From the NCBI GenBank assembly GCA_902388545.1, contig CABMPS010000038.1, forward strand, positions 1 through 12,993: a DNA stretch of 12,993 bases. Direction: 5' to 3'. The DNA comes from an uncultured Collinsella sp. (lineage in GTDB: Bacteria > Actinomycetota > Coriobacteriia > Coriobacteriales > Coriobacteriaceae). Shown piece after piece: positions 6,996-12,993 of the stretch. The notes beneath the pieces were generated by a model. It was given only the letters and a program-made list of their open reading frames with translations, made no database searches and was not told where the DNA came from. How positions within the stretch are numbered: position 1 is the stretch's first letter; every line of letters begins with the position of its first letter. The translations under genes were made by a program, and so were the position numbers.

Positions 6996-7838
6996 ATGAT
7001 TGTGTTTTCCGATATGGACGGAACGCTGCTGACGAGCGATAAGCAAATGAGCGATGCCACCTGGTCGATGCTCGACGAACTCGCTCGACGCGGAATTGAA
7101 TTTGTGCCCTGCACGGGACGTCCGCTGTCGGGCATCTTTGAGCCCATCCTCGCCCATCCTGCCGTGCACTACGCGGTCTGCGCCAATGGCGCCAGCGTCT
7201 GGCAGCTCGACGACGATGTGCCCAACGATGCCTCGCGCGCCACGCGCATTTTGAGCCGTCCGCTCGATCGCGGCATTGCCCATCGCGTCCATCGCATCGC
7301 CGCCGGCCACGATGTGACCTTCGATATCTTCGCGGATGGGCAGTGCTTCCTCCCCCGCTCGCTTTACGGGCGCCTGGATGAGTTCTGCGGCGGTGACCCC
7401 CACATCGCGGCTTCGCTCAAGCGCACACGAACACCGATCGACATGGATATCGACAGTAAGATCGACGGGGTCGAGACGCTCGAACGCATCGCCATGTACT
7501 GGCACGACCCGGCCGATCGCGACGCCATCGCGGCGGAGCTCGACACGCTCGGAGGCATTGAGGTCACGCGTTCTTACGCCATGAATATCGAGGTCATGGG
7601 TGAGGGCGCCACCAAGGGAACGGCCCTCACGTGGCTATGCGAGCACCTGGGCGAGCGTCTCGCCGACGCCTGGGCGTTCGGCGACAACATCAACGACATC
7701 CCCATGCTGCAGGCAGCGGGCCACGGCATGGCCATGATCAACGCCGAGCCCGAAGACCGCGAGGCCGCCGACGCCGTCACCGGATACGACAACGACCACG
7801 ACGGCGTCGCCCACACCATCATGACCGCCCTTGCCTAG
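6996..7838 (+). CDS. Cof-type HAD-superfamily phosphatase (HAD 1)
   Basis: This 280-residue soluble hydrolase has all four HAD motifs: DMDGT with nucleophile Asp 6 and Asp 8, CTGRP (Thr 40) as motif II, Lys 207 in GATKGTAL as motif III, and GDNINDIPML (229-238) as motif IV. The large middle segment between motifs II and III (about residues 80-195) is the type IIB cap of the Cof/YidA group, which dephosphorylates sugar phosphates and similar small metabolites. The exact substrate cannot be predicted. GAAAGGG upstream of the ATG is the likely ribosome binding site. The gene sits just after the citrate synthase terminator, so it needs its own promoter. It converges on a second Cof-type gene (7958-8752), which is related but clearly divergent. 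Confidence 0.9.
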   Translation: MIVFSDMDGTLLTSDKQMSDATWSMLDELARRGIEFVPCTGRPLSGIFEPILAHPAVHYAVCANGASVWQLDDDVPNDASRATRILSRPLDRGIAHRVHRIAAGHDVTFDIFADGQCFLPRSLYGRLDEFCGGDPHIAASLKRTRTPIDMDIDSKIDGVETLERIAMYWHDPADRDAIAAELDTLGGIEVTRSYAMNIEVMGEGATKGTALTWLCEHLGERLADAWAFGDNINDIPMLQAAGHGMAMINAEPEDREAADAVTGYDNDHDGVAHTIMTALA

Positions 7839-7845
7839 TCATCGT

Positions 7846-7876
7846 CTGGTCATTGGGGACGTTCTTGAATGACCAG
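7846..7876 (+). repeat. 3' hairpin of HAD 1 with GGGGACGTTCTT loop
   Basis: CTGGTCATT (7846-7854) and AATGACCAG (7868-7876) form a perfect 9-bp stem around the 13-base loop GGGGACGTTCTTG. It starts seven bases after the HAD 1 stop codon. No T-run follows, so it is not a standard terminator. The loop core recurs in two other 3' hairpins in the window. Confidence 0.65.
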
Positions 7877-7881
7877 TCGTT

Positions 7882-7920
7882 GGGGACAGCCTTCACGAAA
7901 AAGCTGCAAGGACTGTCCCC
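7882..7920. repeat. Hairpin between convergent HAD genes
   Basis: GGGGACAG plus CCTT (7882-7893) pairs with AAGG (7908-7911) plus CTGTCCCC (7913-7920), leaving only A7912 bulged. The loop is 14 bases. It lies midway between the two convergent HAD genes and shares the GGGGAC start of the neighbouring elements, but here the motif is in the stem, not the loop. It may limit transcription running through from either side. Confidence 0.55.
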
Positions 7921-7926
7921 CACTGT

Positions 7927-7955
7927 CGGCAGAAAAGGAACGTCCCCATCTGCCG
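7927..7955 (-). repeat. 3' hairpin of HAD 2 with GGGGACGTTCCTT loop
   Basis: CGGCAG and CTGCCG (7950-7955 and 7927-7932 on the plus strand) form a 6-bp stem. Read on the strand of HAD 2, the 17-base loop contains GGGGACGTTCCTTTT. It begins two bases after the TAA of HAD 2 (7958-7960). The T-rich stretch is inside the loop rather than after the stem, so it is not a standard terminator. Confidence 0.55.
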
Positions 7956-7957
7956 GA

Positions 7958-8752
7958 TTAGGAGAGACTCTCCAGCACGCGACGGAGCTCCTGCTGGACG
8001 GCGTGGTCACGGTTACAACCCACCACGCGATCGGCCACCGCCTTAAGCGCGGGGCGCGCGTTTTCCATCGCGCAGCCCGTGCCGACAAAGCGAATGATCT
8101 CGTAGTCGTTCATCGAGTCGCCAAACGCTATGACCTCGTCGCGATCAATGCCGTAATGCTCCGCGAGCTGCGCGATACCCGAGGCCTTCGATACACCAGG
8201 CTGCATGGCATCGATCCACGCGTTGCCCGAAGGCGCAAAAGTAAAGAGCTGACCAAGTTCGCGCTGTAGCACGTACGCACTGTCCATAACCGCACTGTCG
8301 TCGCAAAAGATACTCGCTTTGATGATATTTACGCTGGGATCGGGCAGCTCCCAAATACGCTCGGCATTGGGAAGGTCCTTATCGACCTCACGCACGAACT
8401 TGCACTCGTCATCGAGCAGGAAGGACTTGGTTCGGTCAAAGAGCGCAAGATGCAGATTGGGAAACGTCCTGACGGCTTGGGCGAGCCTTCGAATCGCCAG
8501 GTGGGAATACACCTCACGGTCTACCATCTTACCGTCGGCGTAGACTTGGGCGCCGTTAGCGGCGACAAAGTCCATCTTGTCGCGAACGGGCGCAAAGAAC
8601 TCGCACAGGCGATCGTAGCGACGACCTGACGATGCGGCGAAATGCACGCCATGCTCGTGTAGCGCCAGAATCAGTTCGTAGGTCTCGGGAGGCACCTGGC
8701 CGTTTTCGTCAAGCAGTGTGCCGTCCATATCGGATGCAATCAGTTTAAACAT
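7958..8752 (-). CDS. Cof-type HAD-superfamily phosphatase (HAD 2)
   Basis: This 264-residue Cof/YidA-like phosphatase shows motif I SDMDGTLLD (nucleophile Asp 8, acid/base Asp 10), motif II ASSGRR (Ser 42), motif III Lys 189 in PGVSKASGI, and motif IV FGDSMNDYEII (210-220). The segment of about residues 85-180 is the IIB cap. Substrates of this group are small phosphorylated metabolites; this one is unknown. The start is fixed by AAGGGAG seven bases before the ATG, and that site lies inside a long leader hairpin (8758-8819), so expression is probably controlled there. The gene is downstream of ade on the same strand, about 200 bases apart, and converges on HAD 1. Confidence 0.9.
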   Translation of the reverse strand: MFKLIASDMDGTLLDENGQVPPETYELILALHEHGVHFAASSGRRYDRLCEFFAPVRDKMDFVAANGAQVYADGKMVDREVYSHLAIRRLAQAVRTFPNLHLALFDRTKSFLLDDECKFVREVDKDLPNAERIWELPDPSVNIIKASIFCDDSAVMDSAYVLQRELGQLFTFAPSGNAWIDAMQPGVSKASGIAQLAEHYGIDRDEVIAFGDSMNDYEIIRFVGTGCAMENARPALKAVADRVVGCNRDHAVQQELRRVLESLS

Positions 8753-8757
8753 AGAAA

Positions 8758-8819
8758 AGCTCCCTTCGGGCTTGTTGGAATCGAACGTGTATCCGATTCC
8801 AACGTACCCAAAGGGAGCT
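8758..8819 (-). promoter_or_regulatory. Leader hairpin that buries the HAD 2 ribosome binding site
   Basis: On the gene's strand the left arm AGCTCCCTTTGGG and right arm CCCGAAGGGAGCT pair over 13 bp with one U-G. After a 3x3 internal loop a further 10-bp stem, GTTGGAATCG with CGATTCCAAC, closes a 10-base loop. The right arm contains the gene's Shine-Dalgarno sequence AAGGGAG, and TTTTCT then ATG follow at once. The element could block translation, act as an intrinsic terminator or attenuator, or serve as the terminator of ade overlapping the next gene's start. I do not recognise a known riboswitch. Confidence 0.65.
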
Positions 8820-8852
8820 CAAATAAGACTCCGCGGGCGTAAACGTTACAAG

Positions 8853-8885
8853 GACCTGGCAAATAGCTCAGACATGCCAGAGGTC
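8853..8885. repeat. Second hairpin in the ade-HAD 2 spacer
   Basis: GACCTGGCA (8853-8861) pairs with TGCCA (8875-8879) and GGTC (8882-8885), with a two-base bulge. It lies about 35 bases upstream of the HAD 2 leader hairpin on the transcribed strand and may be part of the same structured leader or of the ade 3' region. Confidence 0.4.
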
Positions 8886-8914
8886 TCACGGTCGCGGCGT
8901 CAGGCGACACGCCA

Positions 8915-8954
8915 CCCCGACGGCTAGTCGTTTAAGAACGTCCCCGATGACTAG
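8915..8954 (-). repeat. 3' hairpin of ade with GGGGACGTTCTT loop; inverted copy of 7855-7885
   Basis: CTAGTC (8949-8954 complement) and GACTAG (8924-8929 complement) form a 6-bp stem around a 19-base loop containing GGGGACGTTCTT. The ade stop codon TAG lies within the left arm. The 31 bases from 8945 down to 8915 match 7855-7885 of the plus strand at 26 positions, and all five differences are transitions. Both copies are preceded by TAGTCATC, whose TAG is the gene's stop codon. Confidence 0.65.
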
Positions 8955-10771
8955 TCGGCGTAGGTGAAGGTCGTGACGTCGAACATGCCCTCGGGGCGGA
9001 TGCGGAGCGTCGGGATGACCGGCAGGGGCAGGAAAATGATGCCCATGATGGGGTCGAGCGGCGGCTCGATACCCATGGCGCGCGCCTTGACCATAAAGTC
9101 GTCGTGCTGCGCGGCGACATCCTCGGCCGTGCCCTCGCTCATAAGGCCACCGAGCGCCAGCGGAATGCGCGCCACGACCTCGCCGTTGCGCACCAGCACG
9201 TGGCCGCCCTGGCCCACGGCCTCAACGGCAGCCATCATATCCGCCGCATTGTCGCCCACCACGCACACGTTGTGCGAGTCGTGGCCAATCGTGGAGGCAA
9301 TGGCGCCACCCGTGATGGTAAAGCCGCGTACCCAGCCGCGACCGATATGCTTGCCAACCAAGCCCAGACCCGCGGGGCCGTCACCGTCGGCGCCCTCGGC
9401 CTGCAGCGACACGCCGCGGCCGTGGCGCTCGATCAGCATAATGCGGCGCAGGCCCTCGGCACTCTCGGGGCGAGCCATACCCGTGATAGCCATACCCGGG
9501 ATGACATCGATAACGGCCTCGCCCGGCTTAAAGGCATAGTCGAACACGTCGAGCGAAAGCTTCGGCAGCTTAACGGAGGCGCGCAGCTCATCGGCAAGGG
9601 CCGCAACCTCGGCCATCTCGGGAGCGATCTCGCCCACAAAGGTGCCGTCCTGCGCCACCAGAGCACCGGCGGCATATACTCGATGCGGAGCCGTAGCAAA
9701 CGTCAGGTCATTGAGCACCAGCAGGTCGGCACGCTTGCCCGGGGCAATCGCACCACGCAGCTCGTGCGGGTCGCGGCAGCCGTGATCCAGGCCAAACGCC
9801 TCGGCCGTGGAGAGGGACGCCATAGAGATAGCGACCACGGGGTCGATACCGGCCTCAATCGCCACGCGGCAGGCATTGTCGATCATGCCAGTCGCAAGCG
9901 CATCGGAAGGGGCGCGGTCGTCAGTCGCAAAGCAGCAGCGGCGGGCGCGCGCGGGGTTCTCCAGCAGCATCGGCGACAGATTGGCCAGGTCATGGCTGCA
10001 CGTGCCCTCGCGCAGCATCACGTACATGCCACGAGACAGTTTATCGAGCGCCTCCTCGGGAATCGTCGACTCGTGATCGGCGATAATGCCCGCCGCGGCA
10101 TAGGCATTAAGGTCCTTGCCGGCAACGAGCGGTGCATGGCCGTCGACCTGCTTGGACGGCGTCTGGTTGGCAGCATCGATGCGAGCACAGGTCTCGGGGT
10201 CGGCCATAAAGACACCCGGCAGGTTCATCATCTCGCCCAGGCCAAAAACATCGCCCGGATGCTCGGCAAAAAACGCCTGCATATCGGCAGCCGAAATAAC
10301 GGCACCGGCCTGCTCGTCGGGCAGCGCGGGCACGCACGAAGGCATCATGTACTTGATGGAGATGGGTGCGCGGCGGCCGTCCTCGATCATAAAGCGCAAG
10401 CCGTCGAGACCGGCAACATTGGCAATCTCGTGGCTGTCGGCAATGGCGGTGGTAGTACCGCGCGTCGCGGCCATGCGAGCATACTCGGCGGGACGGATGT
10501 TCGAGGACTCAATATGCAAATGCCCGTCAATAAAACCGGGAGCGAGATAGCGACCCTGGCAGTCGATGACCTCAGTTGCCTCGTAGGTGCCAGCAGCATC
10601 GTCGCGACCATCGTAGAGCACGCCGACGATCACACCGTCCTTGACGGCAACGCTACCGGGCGCCACACGCTGGCCATACACGTCGACGATCTGCGCATTG
10701 GTAAACAGCGTGTCGACGGGCACGCGCCCCTCGGCAGCATCGATCACAGACCTCATGACCTCAACGGACAT
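8951..10771 (-). CDS. ade: Adenine deaminase
   Basis: The enzyme hydrolyses adenine to hypoxanthine and ammonia in purine salvage and nitrogen recovery. It is a 606-residue amidohydrolase-fold protein of normal family length. Signatures, from the chosen start, are: GFIDGHLHIESS with metal ligands His 84 and His 86, DSHEIANVAG (112-121), Glu 180 in GLGEMMN, HAPL with His 212, His 233 in ADHEST, and DDRAPSD with Asp 284-285. The C-terminal adenine-deaminase domain follows. The frame is open upstream to 10852, but AAAGGAG five bases before the ATG at 10771 and the family's usual start decide for the shorter form. A terminator-like leader hairpin and a candidate promoter lie just upstream, suggesting control by attenuation. 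Its 3' end overlaps a GGGGACGTTCTT-loop hairpin. Confidence 0.95.
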   Translation of the reverse strand: MSVEVMRSVIDAAEGRVPVDTLFTNAQIVDVYGQRVAPGSVAVKDGVIVGVLYDGRDDAAGTYEATEVIDCQGRYLAPGFIDGHLHIESSNIRPAEYARMAATRGTTTAIADSHEIANVAGLDGLRFMIEDGRRAPISIKYMMPSCVPALPDEQAGAVISAADMQAFFAEHPGDVFGLGEMMNLPGVFMADPETCARIDAANQTPSKQVDGHAPLVAGKDLNAYAAAGIIADHESTIPEEALDKLSRGMYVMLREGTCSHDLANLSPMLLENPARARRCCFATDDRAPSDALATGMIDNACRVAIEAGIDPVVAISMASLSTAEAFGLDHGCRDPHELRGAIAPGKRADLLVLNDLTFATAPHRVYAAGALVAQDGTFVGEIAPEMAEVAALADELRASVKLPKLSLDVFDYAFKPGEAVIDVIPGMAITGMARPESAEGLRRIMLIERHGRGVSLQAEGADGDGPAGLGLVGKHIGRGWVRGFTITGGAIASTIGHDSHNVCVVGDNAADMMAAVEAVGQGGHVLVRNGEVVARIPLALGGLMSEGTAEDVAAQHDDFMVKARAMGIEPPLDPIMGIIFLPLPVIPTLRIRPEGMFDVTTFTYAD

Positions 10772-10790
10772 ACATACTCCTTTAACCGTA

Positions 10791-10827
10791 GAAAAAAGCT
10801 GCGGAGCGGACAGACCTTCACCGCAGC
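10791..10827 (-). terminator. Terminator-like hairpin in the ade leader, candidate attenuator
   Basis: On the ade strand GCTGCGG (10827-10821) pairs with CCGCAGC (10804-10798) over a 16-base loop, followed directly by TTTTTT (10797-10792). This has the form of an intrinsic terminator, placed between the candidate promoter and the ade ribosome binding site. tyrS already has its own terminator upstream at 10931-10966. This one therefore either controls ade or blocks residual read-through. Confidence 0.6.
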
Positions 10828-10839
10828 AAGCCAATAGCC

Positions 10840-10868
10840 ATTGTATGCCCAAAAGAAAGTCCCGCTAA
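10840..10868 (-). promoter_or_regulatory. ade: Candidate ade promoter
   Basis: On the minus strand TTAGCG (10868-10863) and TACAAT (10845-10840) are 17 bases apart. The -10 is a close match to TATAAT, the -35 is weak. Transcription would start near 10833, giving a leader of about 62 bases before the ade start codon. Confidence 0.45.
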
Positions 10869-10898
10869 CACCCCTTCCGCTTAACGGCACCGCCAAAT

Positions 10899-10921
10899 GA
10901 TCCCTCCGTCCCCAAGGGATC
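10899..10921 (-). repeat. Hairpin with TGGGGACGG loop between tyrS and ade
   Basis: GATCCCT (10899-10905) and AGGGATC (10915-10921) form a 7-bp stem. Read on the minus strand, the 9-base loop is TGGGGACGG, sharing GGGGACG with the 3' hairpins near 7850, 7940 and 8940. It lies 10 bases beyond the tyrS terminator. The shared core is only seven bases, so kinship with the other elements is uncertain. Confidence 0.45.
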
Positions 10922-10930
10922 GTCGTAACC

Positions 10931-10966
10931 AAAAAGGCCGCAGTCGGGATTCCCGGCTGCGGCCTT
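10931..10966 (-). terminator. Intrinsic terminator of tyrS
   Basis: On the minus strand AAGGCCGCAG pairs with CTGCGGCCTT, and CGGGA with TCCCG further in, giving about 15 bp in all. The stem runs into TTTTT (10935-10931). It lies 27 bases after the tyrS stop codon. Confidence 0.9.
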
Positions 10967-10993
10967 ATTGCACTTGTGAGGTCAACTCGCTCG

Positions 10994-12205
10994 TTAGACC
11001 AACTTAAAGCCCTTGCGCTTGCCCACGGAGAGGGTGTCGCCCAGCTTGAGGGCGCTCGGATCGATGTTGTAGCTCTTGGGAGCCACAGCCTTGCCGTTGA
11101 TCTTGACGCCGCCGCCGTCGATGTCGCGGCGGGCCTGACCGGCGCTGGCCGAAAGGCCCAGGTCCTTGAGCAGGCCAGCGAGGTAAATCTGGCCCTCGTC
11201 GTTGACGGTCAGCTCAACGTGCTTCTCGGGGAAGTCGGCAAGCTGGCCCTCCTTGAACACACGGTCGAACTCGGCCTGAGCCTCGTCGCCGGCGCCAGCA
11301 CCGTGGTAGGTGTCGCACAGGTCGCGGCCTAGAGCGCGCTTGAGCTCGTAGGGGTCGGCGGAGCCATCGGCCAGGGCGGCATCGATCTTGTCGACCTCGG
11401 CCGGGGTGAGCGAACTGGCCAGACGATAGTACTTGCCAATCATCTCGTCGGGGATGGACATGGTCTTGCCGAACATATCCTTGGGAGCATCGGTCAGGCC
11501 GATGTAGTTACCGTAGGACTTGGACATCTTACGGACGCCGTCGGTGCCCTCGAGCAGCGGCATGGTGAGCGCGATCTGCGGTTCCATGCCCATCTTCTCC
11601 ATGAGCTCGCGGCCGGCGAGCAGGTTAAAGAGCTGGTCGGTGCCGCCCATCTCGACGTCGGCCTTGATCTGCACGGAGTCGAAGGCCTGCATCACAGGGT
11701 ACAGGAACTCGTGCAGGGCAATCGGCGTCTGGGACTGGTAGCGCTTGGTAAAGTCGTCGCGCTCGAGGATGCGGGCGACGGTGAACTTGGAGCACACCTG
11801 CAGCAGGCCGGCCAGGTCCATCGAAAGGATCCAGTCGCCGTTGTGCACGATGGTGGTCTTCTCGGGGTCCAGGATCTTCATGGCCTGGCTCACGTAGGTC
11901 TCGGCGTTGGCCTCGATCTGCTCCTGCGAAAGCTGCGGGCGGGTGGAGTTCTTGCCCGAGGGGTCGCCGATCAGCGCAGTGCCGTTGCCGATGATAAGGG
12001 TGACGTTGTGGCCCAGGTCCTGGAACTGACGCATCTTGCGCAGGGGCACGGCATGGCCCAGGTGCAGGTCGGGGCTGGTGGGATCGACGCCGAGCTTGAT
12101 GTTGAGGGGCTCGCCCTTCTCAAGCTTCTTGCGAAGGTCGGCCTCGGGGACGATCTGCGCTGCACCCGAGGTGATGATACGCATTTGCTCGTCAACAGAC
12201 AGCAT
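10994..12205 (-). CDS. tyrS: Tyrosyl-tRNA synthetase
   Basis: This class I synthetase charges tRNA-Tyr with tyrosine in the cytoplasm. The 403 residues are full length. The HIGH signature appears as HLGH (48-51), followed by GDPSGKNSTRP (80-90). The tyrosine-site and dimer region VEMGGTDQLFNLLAGREL is at 184-201, and KMSKS at 226-230. The last 65 residues form an S4 RNA-binding domain (AGQARRDIDGGGVKINGK). HLGH with KMSKS and this spacing points to the second bacterial TyrRS subgroup (TyrZ-like). AGGAGG seven bases before the ATG is a strong ribosome binding site. It lies 97 bases downstream of the U32 peptidase gene on the same strand and ends in a clear terminator. No T-box leader is visible. 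Confidence 0.97.
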   Translation of the reverse strand: MLSVDEQMRIITSGAAQIVPEADLRKKLEKGEPLNIKLGVDPTSPDLHLGHAVPLRKMRQFQDLGHNVTLIIGNGTALIGDPSGKNSTRPQLSQEQIEANAETYVSQAMKILDPEKTTIVHNGDWILSMDLAGLLQVCSKFTVARILERDDFTKRYQSQTPIALHEFLYPVMQAFDSVQIKADVEMGGTDQLFNLLAGRELMEKMGMEPQIALTMPLLEGTDGVRKMSKSYGNYIGLTDAPKDMFGKTMSIPDEMIGKYYRLASSLTPAEVDKIDAALADGSADPYELKRALGRDLCDTYHGAGAGDEAQAEFDRVFKEGQLADFPEKHVELTVNDEGQIYLAGLLKDLGLSASAGQARRDIDGGGVKINGKAVAPKSYNIDPSALKLGDTLSVGKRKGFKLV

Positions 12206-12227
12206 TGGGTATCCTCCTTTTGCTATA

Positions 12228-12253
12228 GCACCCTCACCGGATACGGCGGTGCT
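12228..12253 (-). promoter_or_regulatory. Small hairpin in the tyrS leader
   Basis: AGCACC (12228-12233) and GGTGCT (12248-12253) form a 6-bp stem in the 97-base gap before tyrS. An alternative pairing CACCG with CGGTG uses part of the same bases. The T-box consensus AGGGTGG is not present here, so no specific control mechanism is claimed. The rest of the gap shows no clear promoter. Confidence 0.3.
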
Positions 12254-12302
12254 GGAAGTTCATAAACCCACTAATAATAACCAAAACAGCGCGACGCGGC
12301 AC

Positions 12303-12993
12303 CTACGACAGGAAAATCCTCGTCCTGCCGCACGCGTCGATAACGACCGGCAAACGCGTGCCGTCACGTTCGACCAAAAAGCGCGCCTGCTGACGGCGCG
12401 AGCAGTCACGGCAACGGACCTGCCCCGTTGCATCCGTGGCGCAGGCGCCCTCGGCAGTCAGCAAGCAGTGCTCGCACACCATGAGCTCGGGACGGTCGGC
12501 ATCGACAGGCCCCAAGACACCGGGGCAAGCGGCAAGCTCGGCAACACGCTCCGCATCATTGCCGAGCAACTCGGCCGACAAGCACACCCGCCCCGCACCG
12601 AGTCCGCGCAGCCAGGTAAGCGTGGCCCGATTGGCACAGAACACCGGCGCCGCCACGTCAAACGTTGTGCCCAGCTCGCGGGCCATCGCCACTTGTCCCA
12701 GATTGCGGCAGACGACGCGCCCGGCACGCTGCATAAGCGCCCGAGTCCGCTCGGCGTCGCCCGCGCGGCACACTTCGTCGAGCACCACCGTTGTATCGGA
12801 CAGATCTCGCTCATCGCGCGGACCCACATCCATCAGCTCCCAGGCAAAGACCATACGAGCAAAATCCTCGCGCTTTGCCGGCCCCGCCGACCCCACCAAC
12901 TCCGGCGACGCACCGCTATCCACCGCAACGTCCTCAAAGGGCAGCACCTCAACGGCACGCGCAACGGGCGCAATCGCATCCGCCTCGGCCCGC
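12303..12993 (-). CDS. U32-family peptidase-like protein, C-terminal part
   Basis: The frame is open to the right window edge, so only the last 229 residues are seen. A GTG at 12947 is an internal codon, not a likely start, because coding continues upstream (RAEADAIAPVARAVEVLPFE). The stretch DVAAPVFCANRATLTWL followed by GAGRVCLSAEL resembles the second barrel half of U32 (YrrN/YegQ-like) proteins. The tail carries their four-cysteine pattern: Cys in VCEHC and in CRDC, with EGAC between them. It ends with LVERDGTRLPVVIDACGRTRIFLS, like the family's closing motif. U32 members act in collagen degradation, tRNA hydroxylation or ubiquinone synthesis, and which applies here cannot be told. It may be cotranscribed with tyrS. 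Confidence 0.7.
   Translation of the reverse strand, partial: RAEADAIAPVARAVEVLPFEDVAVDSGASPELVGSAGPAKREDFARMVFAWELMDVGPRDERDLSDTTVVLDEVCRAGDAERTRALMQRAGRVVCRNLGQVAMARELGTTFDVAAPVFCANRATLTWLRGLGAGRVCLSAELLGNDAERVAELAACPGVLGPVDADRPELMVCEHCLLTAEGACATDATGQVRCRDCSRRQQARFLVERDGTRLPVVIDACGRTRIFLS

Noticed and set aside
9104..10837. 577-codon open frame on the plus strand opposite ade
   Set aside because: The ade reading is full length with all metal ligands. The opposite frame is low-complexity and matches no family, so it is a shadow.
10772..10930. Purine riboswitch upstream of ade
   Set aside because: I looked for a three-way junction with the conserved loop bases and saw none; only the terminator-like hairpin and the GGGGACGG-loop hairpin are present.
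12206..12302. T-box leader upstream of tyrS
   Set aside because: The gap is only 97 bases and lacks the AGGGTGG antiterminator core and a terminator.
12303..12947. Complete 214-residue gene starting at GTG 12947
   Set aside because: The frame stays open beyond the GTG to the window edge with plausible coding sequence, and the product matches only the C-terminal part of U32 proteins.

Overview
The window looks like a chromosomal segment of a GC-rich anaerobic actinobacterium, most plausibly of the Coriobacteriia (Collinsella-like). This rests on the GC-rich third codon positions of the housekeeping genes and the general look of the citrate synthase, adenine deaminase and U32 proteins. It is inference; no marker here names a species.

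Positions 1-4728 look accessory. On the minus strand, a two-gene ABC-2-type exporter operon (a double-length permease at 872-3094, then an ATPase at 126-866) reads into a third gene cut by the left edge. Divergent from it, across an AT-rich promoter region with a palindrome, lie a DUF2975-type membrane protein broken by a one-base frameshift and a small YozG-like Cro/C1 regulator. Directly after the regulator's stop codon, in the same frame, comes the catalytic half of a tyrosine recombinase that has lost its N-terminus and carries an internal TGA. The block reads as a decayed integrative element or its scar. A structured, gene-free stretch (4729-5124) with a GC-rich cruciform separates it from core genes.

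Positions 5125-12993 are housekeeping. On the plus strand are a UPF0237-type ACT-domain protein, a citrate synthase with a clear terminator, and a Cof-type HAD phosphatase. On the minus strand, in transcription order, are the C-terminal part of a U32-family peptidase (cut by the right edge), tyrS, ade (adenine deaminase) and a second Cof-type HAD phosphatase, which converges on the first.

The most unusual signal lies between the genes from 7839 to 10930. Three gene 3' ends (HAD 1, HAD 2 and ade) each carry a hairpin with different arms but the same loop core, GGGGACGTTCYT, read on the gene's own strand. A weaker relative lies beyond the tyrS terminator. In addition, HAD 2 has its Shine-Dalgarno sequence buried in a 13-bp leader stem that also looks like an intrinsic terminator, and ade has a terminator-like hairpin between a candidate promoter and its ribosome binding site. 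These suggest RNA-level control or a dispersed palindromic repeat family. I found no CRISPR array, rRNA, tRNA or intact transposase.
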